A stretch of DNA of 45,913 nt from Subdoligranulum variabile. Lineage in GTDB: Bacteria; Bacillota; Clostridia; Oscillospirales; Ruminococcaceae. The notes below the pieces were generated by a model. It did no database searches, was not told the origin of the DNA, and worked only from the letters and a program-made list of their open reading frames with translations. Below are positions 23,117-31,940 of the stretch, one piece after another. The stretch spans positions 1 to 45,913 of the forward strand of contig SFKI01000015.1 in NCBI GenBank assembly GCA_004554775.1, in the 5' to 3' direction. Made by a program: the position numbers and the translations under genes. Within the stretch, counting starts at the first letter, position 1; every line of letters begins with the position of its first letter.

Positions 23117-23899
23117 TCAAACAAACATCTCCGCACTTCTTGGCGGCAGCTTCGGCACCGCTGGCAGCGGCGCGGCGGCTGCGCGCCAGGCGGCAGGGGA
23201 TACCCCTACTTCCCGCTTGAAAACCCGGCAAAGATAGTTCGCCCCCGAAAAACCCGTCATTCCGGCAATCATCTCTAGATTGTACTCGTCACTCAATAGC
23301 AGCGCTTTCACGGCTTCGATCCGTACATTCGTCAGGTACTTGCCCGGCGGCACGCCGATCTCCTGCTTGAATGCCCGCACAAGATGGCTTTTCGTCACGC
23401 CAAGCTGCTCGCTCAACTCCTCGACCCCGTACAGCGCCATGTAATTCTGCCGGATGGCTGCTACCGCCTCGGCCACCAGCGGCGGCAGGGGACGGGCGGT
23501 CTCGTCGGCTTTGCCAAGGGCGCACAGCAGGCCGTAGGCCAGTGCCGCATTGCCGCCGCCGTGCAGCTGGGCAATCAGCTCCGCCGCGCCGGGGCAGGCC
23601 GCGCCGTCAGCCCAGCGGGTAGGGCCCATACTTAAAAGGTAAGCGTCGGCACACAGCCCGGTCAGCCGAACGGCCACCAGATGGCAGTCGCTTTGCGGCG
23701 TCAGGGTCAACGGCGATGCTCCCAACAGAATATCGCCGCTCTGTCCGGGCCGGGCGGAACCATCCAGCAGGCAGGCCCCGCAGGAAAGCACCCCCGCCCA
23801 CAGCCCTGCCCCGGCCAGTGTTAGGGGGGCGTTTCCGTCCAGCTCACGGGTCTCGGCAGTCGTGCAATAAATTTCCGGGTCAAATATCAATTTCGACAC
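23117..23899 (-). CDS. AraC-family transcriptional regulator
   Basis: This 260-residue regulator has an N-terminal sensing domain (about 1-145) of unknown ligand and a C-terminal double helix-turn-helix (about 160-245). The landmarks are GVEELSEQLGVTKSHLVRAFKQEIGVPPGKYLTNVRIEAVKALL, then IAGMTGFSGANYLCRVFKREVGVSP. Regulators of this layout often activate sugar-uptake genes. It is divergent from the sugar-ABC ATPase MsmK, which is the obvious candidate target. The annotated start is GTG; TTG at 23890 is an equal or better choice because AGAGGTG lies 7 bases ahead of it and covers the GTG. Confidence 0.88.
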   Translation of the reverse strand: MSKLIFDPEIYCTTAETRELDGNAPLTLAGAGLWAGVLSCGACLLDGSARPGQSGDILLGASPLTLTPQSDCHLVAVRLTGLCADAYLLSMGPTRWADGAACPGAAELIAQLHGGGNAALAYGLLCALGKADETARPLPPLVAEAVAAIRQNYMALYGVEELSEQLGVTKSHLVRAFKQEIGVPPGKYLTNVRIEAVKALLLSDEYNLEMIAGMTGFSGANYLCRVFKREVGVSPAAWRAAAAPLPAVPKLPPRSAEMFV

Positions 23900-23920
23900 C
23901 TCTATATCAATAAAATGCTA

Positions 23921-23949
23921 TTTTCAAACCAATTGTAACCTGTTATTAT
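23921..23949 (+). promoter_or_regulatory. Probable promoter of msmK
   Basis: TTTTCA (23921-23926), 17 bases and TATTAT (23944-23949). It overlaps the oppositely oriented AraC promoter, so the two would compete for polymerase. Confidence 0.45.
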
Positions 23950-23960
23950 AGTCTTGTCAA
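23932..23960 (-). promoter_or_regulatory. Promoter of the AraC-family gene
   Basis: On the minus strand TTGACA (23960-23955), 17 bases and TACAAT (23937-23932). It overlaps the probable msmK promoter. Confidence 0.75.
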
Positions 23961-24021
23961 GAAAAACAGCCCCCTCTACCCGGGCTGTACACCACTGTAA
24001 AATTATTGGAGGATATGTCTT

Positions 24022-25134
24022 ATGGCTTCCATTAGCTGCCGTCACGTTAAGAAAGTCTATCCCGGCAATGTTGTTGCCGTTCCCGATTTCAGCCTTGAGA
24101 TCGCTGATAAGGAATTTATCGTTTTCGTCGGTCCTTCAGGCTGCGGTAAGTCCACCACCCTGCGTATGATCGCCGGCCTGGAGGAGATCTCCGGCGGTGA
24201 GATGTACATCGGCGACCGTCTGATCAACGATGTTCCCCCGAAAGACCGCGACATCGCCATGGTGTTCCAGAACTACGCTCTGTACCCGCACATGACCGTG
24301 TACAAGAACATGGCTTTCGGTCTGGAGCTGCGCAAGATGCCCAAGGACGAGATCGACAAGCGCGTCCGCGAGGCTGCTAAGATCCTGGAGATCGAGCACC
24401 TGCTCGACCGTAAGCCGAAGGCTCTGTCCGGTGGTCAGCGCCAGCGTGTTGCCCTGGGCCGCGCTATGGTCCGTAACCCGGCCGTCTTCCTGCTCGACGA
24501 GCCTCTGTCCAACCTGGATGCTAAGCTGCGTACCAGCATGCGCACCGAGATCATCAAGCTGCACAAGAAGCTGGCTACCACCTTCATCTACGTTACCCAT
24601 GACCAGACCGAGGCCATGACCATGGGCGACCGCATCGTCGTTATGAAGGACGGCCTGATCCAGCAGGTCGATACCCCGCAGAACCTGTACGATTATCCCT
24701 GCAACATCTTCGTCGCAGGCTTCATCGGCAGCCCGCAGATGAACTTCCTGGACGGCACCCTGAAGAAGACCGGCGATCAGTTCATCGTTGACCTGGCTGG
24801 CGCTGACATTCCTCTGCCCAAAGAGAAGACCGCCGACGGTAAGCTGGATGCTTACGTTGGCAAGACCCTCAAGGTCGGCATCCGTCCCGAGGATATCAAG
24901 GATGACGAGGAGTTCCTCGAGAAGCATCCCAACAGCCACATCTCCGCTGAGGTCGAAGTCTCCGAGCTGATGGGCGCTGAGATTTACCTGTACCTGACCT
25001 ATCAGGGCCAGAACCTGATGGCTCGTGTGGCTCCCACCTCCAAGTCTCGCCGCGGCGACAAGATCGTGGTTGCCATGGATACCAACAAGATCCATCTGTT
25101 CGACCCCGAGACCGAGTTGACCCTGCTCAACTAA
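24022..25134 (+). CDS. msmK: Sugar ABC transporter ATP-binding protein (MsmK/UgpC type)
   Basis: This 370-residue ATPase powers import through CUT1-type carbohydrate ABC transporters. Walker A GPSGCGKST (37-45), signature LSGGQRQ (135-141), Walker B VFLLDE (155-160), and the C-terminal regulatory domain with VGIRPEDI are present. No permease or binding protein gene is near; in Firmicutes one MsmK or MsmX often serves several sugar transporters, and this orphan position fits that. GGAGGA lies about 7 bases ahead of the ATG. Codon use is strongly biased, which suggests high expression. It is divergent from an AraC regulator and followed by its own terminator. Confidence 0.95.
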   Translation: MASISCRHVKKVYPGNVVAVPDFSLEIADKEFIVFVGPSGCGKSTTLRMIAGLEEISGGEMYIGDRLINDVPPKDRDIAMVFQNYALYPHMTVYKNMAFGLELRKMPKDEIDKRVREAAKILEIEHLLDRKPKALSGGQRQRVALGRAMVRNPAVFLLDEPLSNLDAKLRTSMRTEIIKLHKKLATTFIYVTHDQTEAMTMGDRIVVMKDGLIQQVDTPQNLYDYPCNIFVAGFIGSPQMNFLDGTLKKTGDQFIVDLAGADIPLPKEKTADGKLDAYVGKTLKVGIRPEDIKDDEEFLEKHPNSHISAEVEVSELMGAEIYLYLTYQGQNLMARVAPTSKSRRGDKIVVAMDTNKIHLFDPETELTLLN

Positions 25135-25150
25135 TCGCGTAAACAGTATA

Positions 25151-25182
25151 AAGCGGCTCCGTTTTGGCGGGGCCGCTTTTTT
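25151..25182 (+). terminator. Rho-independent terminator of msmK
   Basis: AAGCGGCTCCG-TTTTGG-CGGGGCCGCTT with a T-tract; the stem has one G-T pair. Confidence 0.85.
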
Positions 25183-25218
25183 CGGATTCTACAAAATCGC
25201 CCAAAGGGGGACATCCTG

Positions 25219-27099
25219 ATGCACATCACAGATCACCTGCGGCCTTGCTGCGTGGCGCTGCGCCAACAGGCAGACTCTCTGCCTGCGGCGATCCACCAAC
25301 TGGTGGAACTGGTGCAAAAAAGCGGCTGCCTGACCGACGCCGCACAGTTTGAACAGGATGCCCTGGAACGTGAAAAAATGGGCGGCATCTGCATGGGCCG
25401 CGGGTTGGCCATCCCCCACGCCAAAAGCGCGGGTGTGGCCCACGCCGAGCTGGCCGCGCTGACGCTGGATCCGCCGCTGCCCTGCGATACGCCGGACGGC
25501 GAGCCGGTGCGCCTTTTGTTTTTGATTGCTGCACCGTCGGATGCCAACGACCTGCATGTGCAGATGCTGGCAGGCCTAGCCACGCTGCTGCTCGACGAGG
25601 AATTCTGCCGGCAGATGCTGGCGGCCCCTACGCCCGAGGCGTTTTGCAAAATGATCGCCCGGCACGAGCAGCCCGCCCAGCCTGCCGAAGCACCGCCCGC
25701 CGAGACCCCGACCGCCCCGGCCCAGTACCGGCTGCTGGCTGTCACGGCCTGCCCCATGGGCGTGGCGCACACCTACCTGGCAGCCGAAGCGCTGCGCAAG
25801 GCGGCGCAGGAGCGTGGCCTGACGATCAAAGTGGAGACCAACGGCGCAGTCGGTGTAAATGATGAACTGGAAAGCGACGAGATCGCCGCTGCAGACTGCA
25901 TCATCATTGCTGCCGATAAAGGCGTGCCGATGGCGCGCTTCGTGGGCAAGCGGCTGCTCTCTGTCTCCGCCGGTGACGCGGTGCGCAGCGCTGACGCCGT
26001 GCTGGACCGCGCACTGAACAGTAAAGTTCCGGTTTACCGCGGCGGCAACGGCTTCCGCACAAGCGACTGGCGGGAGCTAGGACGCGAAATTTATCGCCAT
26101 TTGATGAACGGCATCTCCCACATGATCCCCTTTGTGGTGGTGGGCGGTGTAATGATCGCTCTGTCGCTGCTTTTTGCGCAGATGAATGTTCCGCAGCGGT
26201 ACTGCGATTTGCTGAACAATGTAGGCAAGGAAGCCTTTGTGCTGATCTACCCAGTGCTGGCGGCGTTTATTGCGGTCAGCATCGGTGACTCGCCCGCCTT
26301 TATGCCGGGCCTGATGGGCGGCTACATGGCGCAGCTGGGCACCACAGCAGGCAATAAGCTGAGTTGGGTATCATCAGGATTCTGGGGGGCGCTGATCGCC
26401 GGGTTTGCGGCCGGGCTGCTGGTGCGCTTTTTGAACTGGCTGGGCAATAAAATGTCCGAAAACTTGCAGCAGGTGCGCAGCAGCTTTTTGACGCCGCTGT
26501 GCAGCTTCCTGGGCATTGCGGCGCTGATGGCGCTGGTGGTCAACCCGCCGTTGGGGCGGTTCAACCAAAGGCTGTACCACATGCTGGATACGATGCGCGG
26601 CGGCAGCCGCCTGCTGGTAGGTGTCGTGCTGGGAGCGCTGATGGCAACCGACTACGGTGGGCCGATCAACAAAGCGGCCTACCTAACCGGCACACTGGCG
26701 CTGGTCAGTGACCAGATGGACATTATGGCGGCAGTCATGATCGGCGGTATGGTGCCGCCCATTGGGGTGGCGCTGGCCTGCCTGCTGTTCCCGCATCGGT
26801 TTACTAAGGCAGAGTGCCGCACTGCACCGCAAAACCTGCTGATGGGGGCATCGTTTGTCACCGAGGGTGCGCTGCCTTTTGCGCTGCGCGACCCGCTGCG
26901 CGTGGTGCCCGCCTGTATGGCAGGCAGCGGCCTTGCGGGCTTTTTGGCCGTGCTGTTTGACTGCCGCTGTCCCGCGCCCCACGGTGGTTTATTCCTGATT
27001 GCCGTGATCGAAAACCCGTTGGGATTTTTGGTTGCGCTGTTGGCGGGGAGTTTGCTAGCGGCGCTGATTATGGGCGTGCTGAAGAAGCCTGTTAAATAA
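25219..27099 (+). CDS. PTS fructose-family enzyme IIABC
   Basis: This 626-residue fused phosphotransferase transporter takes up and phosphorylates fructose or a related sugar. Domain IIA (about 1-150) has the phospho-histidine His67 in GLAIPHAKS. Domain IIB (about 168-275) has the phospho-cysteine Cys178 in VTACPMGVAHTYLAAEAL. Domain IIC (about 285-626) has about 8-9 membrane segments, beginning at HLMNGISHMIPFVVVGGVMIAL. The usual partners, 1-phosphofructokinase and a DeoR regulator, are not beside it. The gap after the msmK terminator is only 36 bases and shows no clear promoter, so expression may depend on read-through. Confidence 0.92.
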   Translation: MHITDHLRPCCVALRQQADSLPAAIHQLVELVQKSGCLTDAAQFEQDALEREKMGGICMGRGLAIPHAKSAGVAHAELAALTLDPPLPCDTPDGEPVRLLFLIAAPSDANDLHVQMLAGLATLLLDEEFCRQMLAAPTPEAFCKMIARHEQPAQPAEAPPAETPTAPAQYRLLAVTACPMGVAHTYLAAEALRKAAQERGLTIKVETNGAVGVNDELESDEIAAADCIIIAADKGVPMARFVGKRLLSVSAGDAVRSADAVLDRALNSKVPVYRGGNGFRTSDWRELGREIYRHLMNGISHMIPFVVVGGVMIALSLLFAQMNVPQRYCDLLNNVGKEAFVLIYPVLAAFIAVSIGDSPAFMPGLMGGYMAQLGTTAGNKLSWVSSGFWGALIAGFAAGLLVRFLNWLGNKMSENLQQVRSSFLTPLCSFLGIAALMALVVNPPLGRFNQRLYHMLDTMRGGSRLLVGVVLGALMATDYGGPINKAAYLTGTLALVSDQMDIMAAVMIGGMVPPIGVALACLLFPHRFTKAECRTAPQNLLMGASFVTEGALPFALRDPLRVVPACMAGSGLAGFLAVLFDCRCPAPHGGLFLIAVIENPLGFLVALLAGSLLAALIMGVLKKPVK

Positions 27100-27117
27100 T
27101 TTAGTTCGTTGCTTATC

Positions 27118-27150
27118 GGGCGTTGCCACCATGCGGCAACGCCCTTTTTT
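27118..27150 (+). terminator. Rho-independent terminator of the PTS gene
   Basis: GGGCGTTGCC-ACCATGC-GGCAACGCCC followed by six T residues. Confidence 0.9.
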
Positions 27151-27171
27151 AGTGGGCTTCTTCCGCGAGGT

Positions 27172-27202
27172 GGTCCTTTTTGGCGCCAAAAAAGGAAGGA
27201 CT
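27172..27202. repeat. Hairpin repeat related to family B
   Basis: GGTCCTTTTTGGCGCCAAAAAAGGAAGGACT folds as a hairpin around the palindrome TTGGCGCCAA. It lies between two convergent genes. Confidence 0.5.
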
Positions 27203-27243
27203 AACGGAAGTACGACACCCGCAAAGCGGAAATTATAAAAATC

Positions 27244-28263
27244 TCACCCCACTACCTCGCATCCGGGAAAATAATACTCCAAAATCTCCCGCCAATCGGC
27301 GCCGCCTTCGGCCATGGCCTGGGCACCGTGCTGGCTTAGCCCTACGCCGTGGCCGTACCCGTGGGTAGTAAAAACGAACGCTCCATCTTCATATTCGACA
27401 GAAAAACAGGCCGACCGCAGCGCCAGTGCGCGCCGCAGACGTGTGCCGGAAAAACGTTCGCCGCAGACGGTCATTTCCGCCACATACCCGGCTTCGTCCC
27501 ACTGCGCTGCGCCAAACCACGCGGCAGGGGCCGTGTCGGCCAGCGTGTCTGCCGTCAGGCCCAGGTTCTGCAAAATCGCATCCACCTGTTCCAGACTGTA
27601 AGTAATGGCGGTCTCGTACCCGTCGGCGGTTTTGTCCCAGGGCGAGGGCACGCCCTGTAAATAGGGCAGGGCCGAGGTCCAGACGTTCTGGCTGGCCTCA
27701 GTCACGCCGCTGCTGATGCTGTGGTAGCAGGCGGCAGCCGGGGCACCGTGGTAGCAAAGCAGCGCCCCGGCAACCTTGTCCGCCAGCGCGGCAAAACGGG
27801 CATAGTTGGCATCGAAATCATCGCCCCAGCGCGCCTTCAAAACGTCTGCGTCTGTCCAACCGGCACAAAGGGCTGCGTTGACCTGCATCGGCTCGCCCAG
27901 CGCCAGCGCATAGCTGTGGCTGGCTGCCATCTGGGCCAGCAGGGCGTTATCATTCCAGGAGGGCGGCATCTCACAGGCGGCGGCACCGATCAAAAAATCC
28001 CGCACGCTCACCACACGCTCGCTGCCCGTGTCGGCGTCGTACAGGGTGATGTCCGCTGCGGCCAGTGTAGCATCCGGGGTGGGTGTCTCCACTGCGGCGT
28101 CGGTGGGCGGCACGGTGGGCAGGGGCTGCGGCGTCGCGGCAGGGGAGAGGTCGTCCGCCTGCACAAGCGGCGCAGGTGTGGTGGGCGGTGCCAGCAGGGC
28201 GGCAAAGGGCGCAGCGGCGGCCAGCAGGGCAAAGGCAAAAACGGCAAGGGACGATTTTTTCAT
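27244..28263 (-). CDS. SpoIID/LytB-domain protein (peptidoglycan lytic transglycosylase-like)
   Basis: This 339-residue protein has a signal peptide (MKKSSLAVFAFALLAAAAPF...), a Pro/Thr-rich linker (about 25-66) and a SpoIID domain. AACEMPPSW carries the likely catalytic Glu98; YHSISSGVT and HGYGHGVGLSQHGAQAMA are family signatures, with zinc-binding residues. SpoIID trims denuded glycan strands during engulfment in spore formers; the wider family also acts in ordinary wall turnover. Start: ATG 28263, with GGAG 9 bases upstream; longer in-frame starts lack a signal peptide. No other sporulation gene is in the window. Confidence 0.85.
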   Translation of the reverse strand: MKKSSLAVFAFALLAAAAPFAALLAPPTTPAPLVQADDLSPAATPQPLPTVPPTDAAVETPTPDATLAAADITLYDADTGSERVVSVRDFLIGAAACEMPPSWNDNALLAQMAASHSYALALGEPMQVNAALCAGWTDADVLKARWGDDFDANYARFAALADKVAGALLCYHGAPAAACYHSISSGVTEASQNVWTSALPYLQGVPSPWDKTADGYETAITYSLEQVDAILQNLGLTADTLADTAPAAWFGAAQWDEAGYVAEMTVCGERFSGTRLRRALALRSACFSVEYEDGAFVFTTHGYGHGVGLSQHGAQAMAEGGADWREILEYYFPGCEVVG

Positions 28264-28280
28264 AGATGGGCACTCCATGC

Positions 28281-28309
28281 TTGCAATTTGGGGCGCAGGG
28301 CGGTACAAT
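28281..28309 (+). promoter_or_regulatory. Promoter of the unknown membrane protein gene
   Basis: TTGCAA (28281-28286), 17 bases and TACAAT (28304-28309). The -10 box is one half of the palindrome TACAATAAATTGTA, whose other half can serve the divergent SpoIID gene. Confidence 0.65.
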
Positions 28310-28311
28310 AA

Positions 28312-28340
28312 ATTGTATCGGCGCTTGTACATTCTATGAA
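28312..28340 (-). promoter_or_regulatory. Probable promoter of the SpoIID-like gene
   Basis: On the minus strand TTCATA (28340-28335), 17 bases and TACAAT (28317-28312). The -35 match is moderate. Confidence 0.45.
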
Positions 28341-28377
28341 ACAAGCCTGCCAACTTATGAAAAACGGGGGACAACCC

Positions 28378-29199
28378 ATGAAAAATAAACGGTTCTATGC
28401 GGTTCTTGTGCTGGCGGTCGGCATTGTGCTGGCGGTGCTGCACATGGCGGACCTGCTGCAATGGATGGACGCTTCCACCGGCTTTGCGCTGCGCGGTTCG
28501 GTCTGGGCGCGGTATCTGCCCTGGCTGGCGGCGCTGGCGCTGCCGTATCTGCCCGCCCGGCAGGTGGCTGCGCAGCCAACGGAACTGGCCGACACCAACC
28601 TGCCGCTGGGCTGCTGCATGCTGATGGTCGGCGCACTGCTGCTGGGCAGCGGCCTGCTGGCGGTACCCACGGCGCAGATGATCGCGGCCTACCCGGCGCT
28701 GCACGCCACCACCCCGGTGTGGACTGCCTGGGCCGATGTCATTACCCCGGTGCTGGCCGGTGTTTGGCTGCTGGTGTACGGTTGGCACGCACTGACGGGC
28801 TTCGGCGTGCGCCGTCAGCGGCTTGGCAGTGCGCTGCCGGGGCTGGTTCTGCCGGTCGCGTTTTTGTGGCGGCTGGTGTGGCGATTCCAGTTTGTGCCTG
28901 CCTCGCTGGGGCGCATCCCCTGCACGCTGCGGGTGCTTAGCGCCGTGGCCGCGCTGCTGTTTGCGGTGGTGTTGCTCAAGGTATTTCTGACGCCGGGCCT
29001 GCCATGCGGGCACACGCTGTTTGCCGCAGGGGCCGGATGCTTTCTGCTTTGCACCTGCGCCGAACTGCCGCAGACGCTGTTTGAAGCCTGCAACGGCATG
29101 CTGACCCTGCCCGACCTGCTGACCGGCCTTGCCATGGGTGTTTTTGGCCTGTGCGGCCTGGCCTGCGCCTGGGCCGCCGCCGGGGAAGAGACAGAATAA
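28378..29199 (+). CDS. Multi-pass membrane protein of unknown function
   Basis: This 273-residue protein has about seven to eight hydrophobic segments and short loops, with several cysteines in the membrane region (LGCCMLM, GCFLLCTCAELPQ). I do not recognise the family. The start at 28378 is preferred: GGGGGA lies about 8 bases upstream, whereas earlier in-frame ATG codons at 28336 and 28357 lack a good ribosome site. It is divergent from the SpoIID-like gene with paired promoters, so a shared control is possible. A strong terminator follows. Confidence 0.65.
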   Translation: MKNKRFYAVLVLAVGIVLAVLHMADLLQWMDASTGFALRGSVWARYLPWLAALALPYLPARQVAAQPTELADTNLPLGCCMLMVGALLLGSGLLAVPTAQMIAAYPALHATTPVWTAWADVITPVLAGVWLLVYGWHALTGFGVRRQRLGSALPGLVLPVAFLWRLVWRFQFVPASLGRIPCTLRVLSAVAALLFAVVLLKVFLTPGLPCGHTLFAAGAGCFLLCTCAELPQTLFEACNGMLTLPDLLTGLAMGVFGLCGLACAWAAAGEETE

Positions 29200-29213
29200 A
29201 AGGAAAATAAAAC

Positions 29214-29257
29214 CCCCTGCGCCTCTGGAAAACCCAGAAAGCGCAGGGGCTGTTTTT
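29214..29257 (+). terminator. Rho-independent terminator
   Basis: CCCCTGCGC (29214-29222) pairs with GCGCAGGGG (29241-29249), with an inner TCTGG / CCAGA stem and a T6 tract. Confidence 0.85.
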
Positions 29258-29271
29258 TATGTCCACTTTTG

Positions 29272-29346
29272 TAGGGGCGAACATTGCTCCCCCGCCGGAT
29301 TCGCGCGGACAAAGGGCTGCACGGGAGCATATGGAATGCTCCCCTA
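29272..29346. repeat. Palindromic repeat related to family C
   Basis: GTAGGGGCGAACATTGCTCC at the left and GGAGCATATGGAATGCTCCCCTAC at the right form an imperfect inverted pair of about 75 bp. It lies between convergent genes. Confidence 0.55.
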
Positions 29347-29380
29347 CGCGGCAAATAAGGCGGCAATATCATTACAGGCC

Positions 29381-29406
29381 GTAGGGGCGGATTCCATATC
29401 CGCCCG
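29381..29406. repeat. Dispersed palindromic repeat (family C)
   Basis: GTAGGGGCGGATTCCATATCCGCCCG differs from the copy at 3224-3249 at a single base. Confidence 0.7.
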
Positions 29407-29456
29407 TGGCGTTTGATGCGAACGTAAGCTCGCCCCCACAGTCTCTGCAAGGCAAG

Positions 29457-31823
29457 TTACGCTTTTCTTCTCTGCCGCATCTTGTCCTGCACCTCGCCAA
29501 CGGCACCATGGATGCGGGTGTTCAGCATGCTTATGCCGAACAGCGTCGGCCCGGCCAGACCCAGCAGCGCCACCAGCACCAACACGCCGCCCAGGTTCAG
29601 CTTGACCAGTCCCAGCCAGGGGGCCAGCAGCAGCGCGCCGCCATAGCCGATAACCGCCATCGCGCCCCACAGCACCCAGTGCCAGGTGTTGAACGGGCGG
29701 CAGACGCCCCACAGCACCAGCAGGCCCACCGTCAGCACCACGATCGTGCTGATGGTGCCAAGGTAGTCGCTGGGCAGGTCAAACGCAAAGCAGAACCCTT
29801 GTGCCAGGAACACAAGCAGAAAATCTGTTACGCCGCCGGGCAATGCCGCGCGCAGCACATTGGAGATAAACCGCCCGTGCACCCGCTCGTGGTTCGGCTC
29901 CAGCGCCAGGAAAAACGCCGGTGTACCGATGGTTGCGGCCGACAGCAGCGACAATTGCAGCGGCAAAAACGGGTAAGTCAGCGGCAGCACCAGCGACACG
30001 ACGCTGAGCAATACCGAGAAAATATTTTTGACCAAAAACAGCGATGCCGACCGCTGGATGTTGTTGATGACCCGGCGACCCTCGGCCACCACATGGGGCA
30101 GCGCGCCGAAGTCAGAATCCAGCAGCACCAGCTGTGCCACCTGGCTGGCAGCCTGCGCGCCGGACGCCATCGCAATGCCGCAGTCGGCATCTTTTAACGC
30201 CAGCACGTCATTTACGCCGTCGCCGGTCATGGCGACTGTATGCCCCTGCTTTTGCAGGGCGTGCACCAATTTGCGCTTTTGCTCGGGCGTTACGCGGCCA
30301 AACACTGTGCAGTGGGCAGCGGCTTTTTCCAGTTCACGGTCGTTTTTGATGGCAGCGGCATCCACCCATTGGCTGGCACCTTGAATGCCCGCCTGCGCGG
30401 CCACATGGCTGACGGCACGCGGGTCGTCGCCCGAAATGACCTTGACATCCACGCCCTGCCGTGAAAAATAGGCAAAGGTTTCAGGTGCACTCTCGCGGAT
30501 GCGGTTTTGCAGCGGCAGCAGCGCCAGAAAGTCCAGCGTCTCCGGGTCCAGCCGGGCAGGCGGGTCGGGCAGCTCGCCCCGGCAGCGGGCCAGCAGCAGC
30601 ACGCGCCGCCCCTGCGCCAGCAGCGGGTCAAGCGTAGGGCGCAGCTCTGGCAGGCGGGTGCCGGCTAAAATATCCGGCGCACCTACGACATAACTGCCCT
30701 GCGTACCAAAGCTTTTGGCGTTGTATTTGTAGGCCGTGTTAAACGGGATGCTGCGTGCGGCAAGCCACCCGCTGCCGCCTTGGCCGAACTTTTCGCACAG
30801 GGCGCGGGCAGTGTCGTTATCCGGCTCCTCGCCGCTGTAAAAAGCGTTTAAAATGTCGGTGACAGGCGCAGCTTCGTCCAACACGACCGGCTCGTCGGCC
30901 TGCATCGCGCTTTCGGTGATCGTGCCGGTCTTGTCCACGCACAGCACGTCCACCCGGGCCAGCGTTTCAATGCAGTTCATGTCCTGGGTCAGTACCCGGC
31001 GGCGCGCCAGCCGCATCATGCCCACGGCCAGGGCTACGCTTGTCAGCAGGTACAATCCCTCGGGAATCATGCCGATCAGCGCGGCCACGGTGGCCTCCAC
31101 ACTGCCGCGCAGGGGCACTTCCAGCTGCCAGTGCTGTTTGTACAGCAGTGCCGCGCCGATGGGCACCAGCGCAATGCCGATGGCTCGGATCAGCTTGTCC
31201 AGGCTGCGCATCATCTCGCCTTTTACTACCCTGTGGCCGTCGGCTTTGGCCTCAGTGGTCAGTTTGGCGGCGTAGCTTTCAGCTCCCACGCGGGTCAGCC
31301 GCGCCACGCAGTGCCCGGCGGCCAGAAAACTGCCGGAGCGCAGTTCGTCCTCGGGCGCTTTGGCGATGGGCTTTGCCTCGCCGGTCAGCAGGCTTTCGTT
31401 GGCCTGGGCGGTACCGTCCAGCACCACGGCGTCGGCGGCGATCTGCTCACCCGCGCGGAACTCGACCACATCATCCTGCACAAGCTCGTCAGAGAGCAGC
31501 TCCACCCACTGGCCGTCCCGCAGGCAGTGTACCTTGTGGGCGGAGACAAGGGTCAGTTCGTCAATGGTCTTTTTGGCGCGCAGCTGCTGGATGATGCCGA
31601 TGAGGGTGTTCCAGAACACGATGCCCAAAAAGCCCATGTTCAGCCACGAGCCGACAAAGAGCAGCATCAGCGCCAGCACAAGGAACACGAGGTTAAAATA
31701 GGTACAGATATTGTCCCGCACAATCTCCCCGGTGGTTTTGGTGGGGGACTGGGGCGGGGTGTTGATTTGCCCTGCTGCGCGGCGGCTTTCCACCTCCGCC
31801 GCAGTCAGGCCGTGAATGGGCAT
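29457..31823 (-). CDS. P-type cation-transporting ATPase, CtpE-like (probably calcium)
   Basis: This 788-residue integral membrane pump has the phosphorylation motif DKTGT at Asp297, the actuator motif LTGEA (146-150) and TGDGVND in the ATP-binding domain. The membrane motif is PEGL (254-257) in ALIGMIPEGLYLLTSVALAVGMMRL. PEGL with this flanking sequence is the pattern of mycobacterial CtpE, a calcium-uptake ATPase, rather than of SERCA or metal CPx pumps. The ion here is inferred. There are about ten membrane segments. The start at 31823 has AGAAGGAGGG 7 bases upstream; the earlier in-frame TTG lies inside that site. A terminator separates it from prfB, so it is a single-gene unit. Confidence 0.87.
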   Translation of the reverse strand: MPIHGLTAAEVESRRAAGQINTPPQSPTKTTGEIVRDNICTYFNLVFLVLALMLLFVGSWLNMGFLGIVFWNTLIGIIQQLRAKKTIDELTLVSAHKVHCLRDGQWVELLSDELVQDDVVEFRAGEQIAADAVVLDGTAQANESLLTGEAKPIAKAPEDELRSGSFLAAGHCVARLTRVGAESYAAKLTTEAKADGHRVVKGEMMRSLDKLIRAIGIALVPIGAALLYKQHWQLEVPLRGSVEATVAALIGMIPEGLYLLTSVALAVGMMRLARRRVLTQDMNCIETLARVDVLCVDKTGTITESAMQADEPVVLDEAAPVTDILNAFYSGEEPDNDTARALCEKFGQGGSGWLAARSIPFNTAYKYNAKSFGTQGSYVVGAPDILAGTRLPELRPTLDPLLAQGRRVLLLARCRGELPDPPARLDPETLDFLALLPLQNRIRESAPETFAYFSRQGVDVKVISGDDPRAVSHVAAQAGIQGASQWVDAAAIKNDRELEKAAAHCTVFGRVTPEQKRKLVHALQKQGHTVAMTGDGVNDVLALKDADCGIAMASGAQAASQVAQLVLLDSDFGALPHVVAEGRRVINNIQRSASLFLVKNIFSVLLSVVSLVLPLTYPFLPLQLSLLSAATIGTPAFFLALEPNHERVHGRFISNVLRAALPGGVTDFLLVFLAQGFCFAFDLPSDYLGTISTIVVLTVGLLVLWGVCRPFNTWHWVLWGAMAVIGYGGALLLAPWLGLVKLNLGGVLVLVALLGLAGPTLFGISMLNTRIHGAVGEVQDKMRQRRKA

Positions 31824-31893
31824 ACAAAAGCCCTCCTTCTGCAAGTTTGTTTTTAGTATACCCGCAGATTATGAATAAAGCATGGCGAAACAC

Positions 31894-31929
31894 AAAAAAC
31901 GGTACACACCGCAACGTGTGTACCGTTTT
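31894..31929 (-). terminator. Rho-independent terminator of prfB
   Basis: On the minus strand, ACGGTACACAC-GTTGCG-GTGTGTACCGT is followed by six T residues. Confidence 0.9.
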
Positions 31930-31940
31930 ACAGCTGGTTG

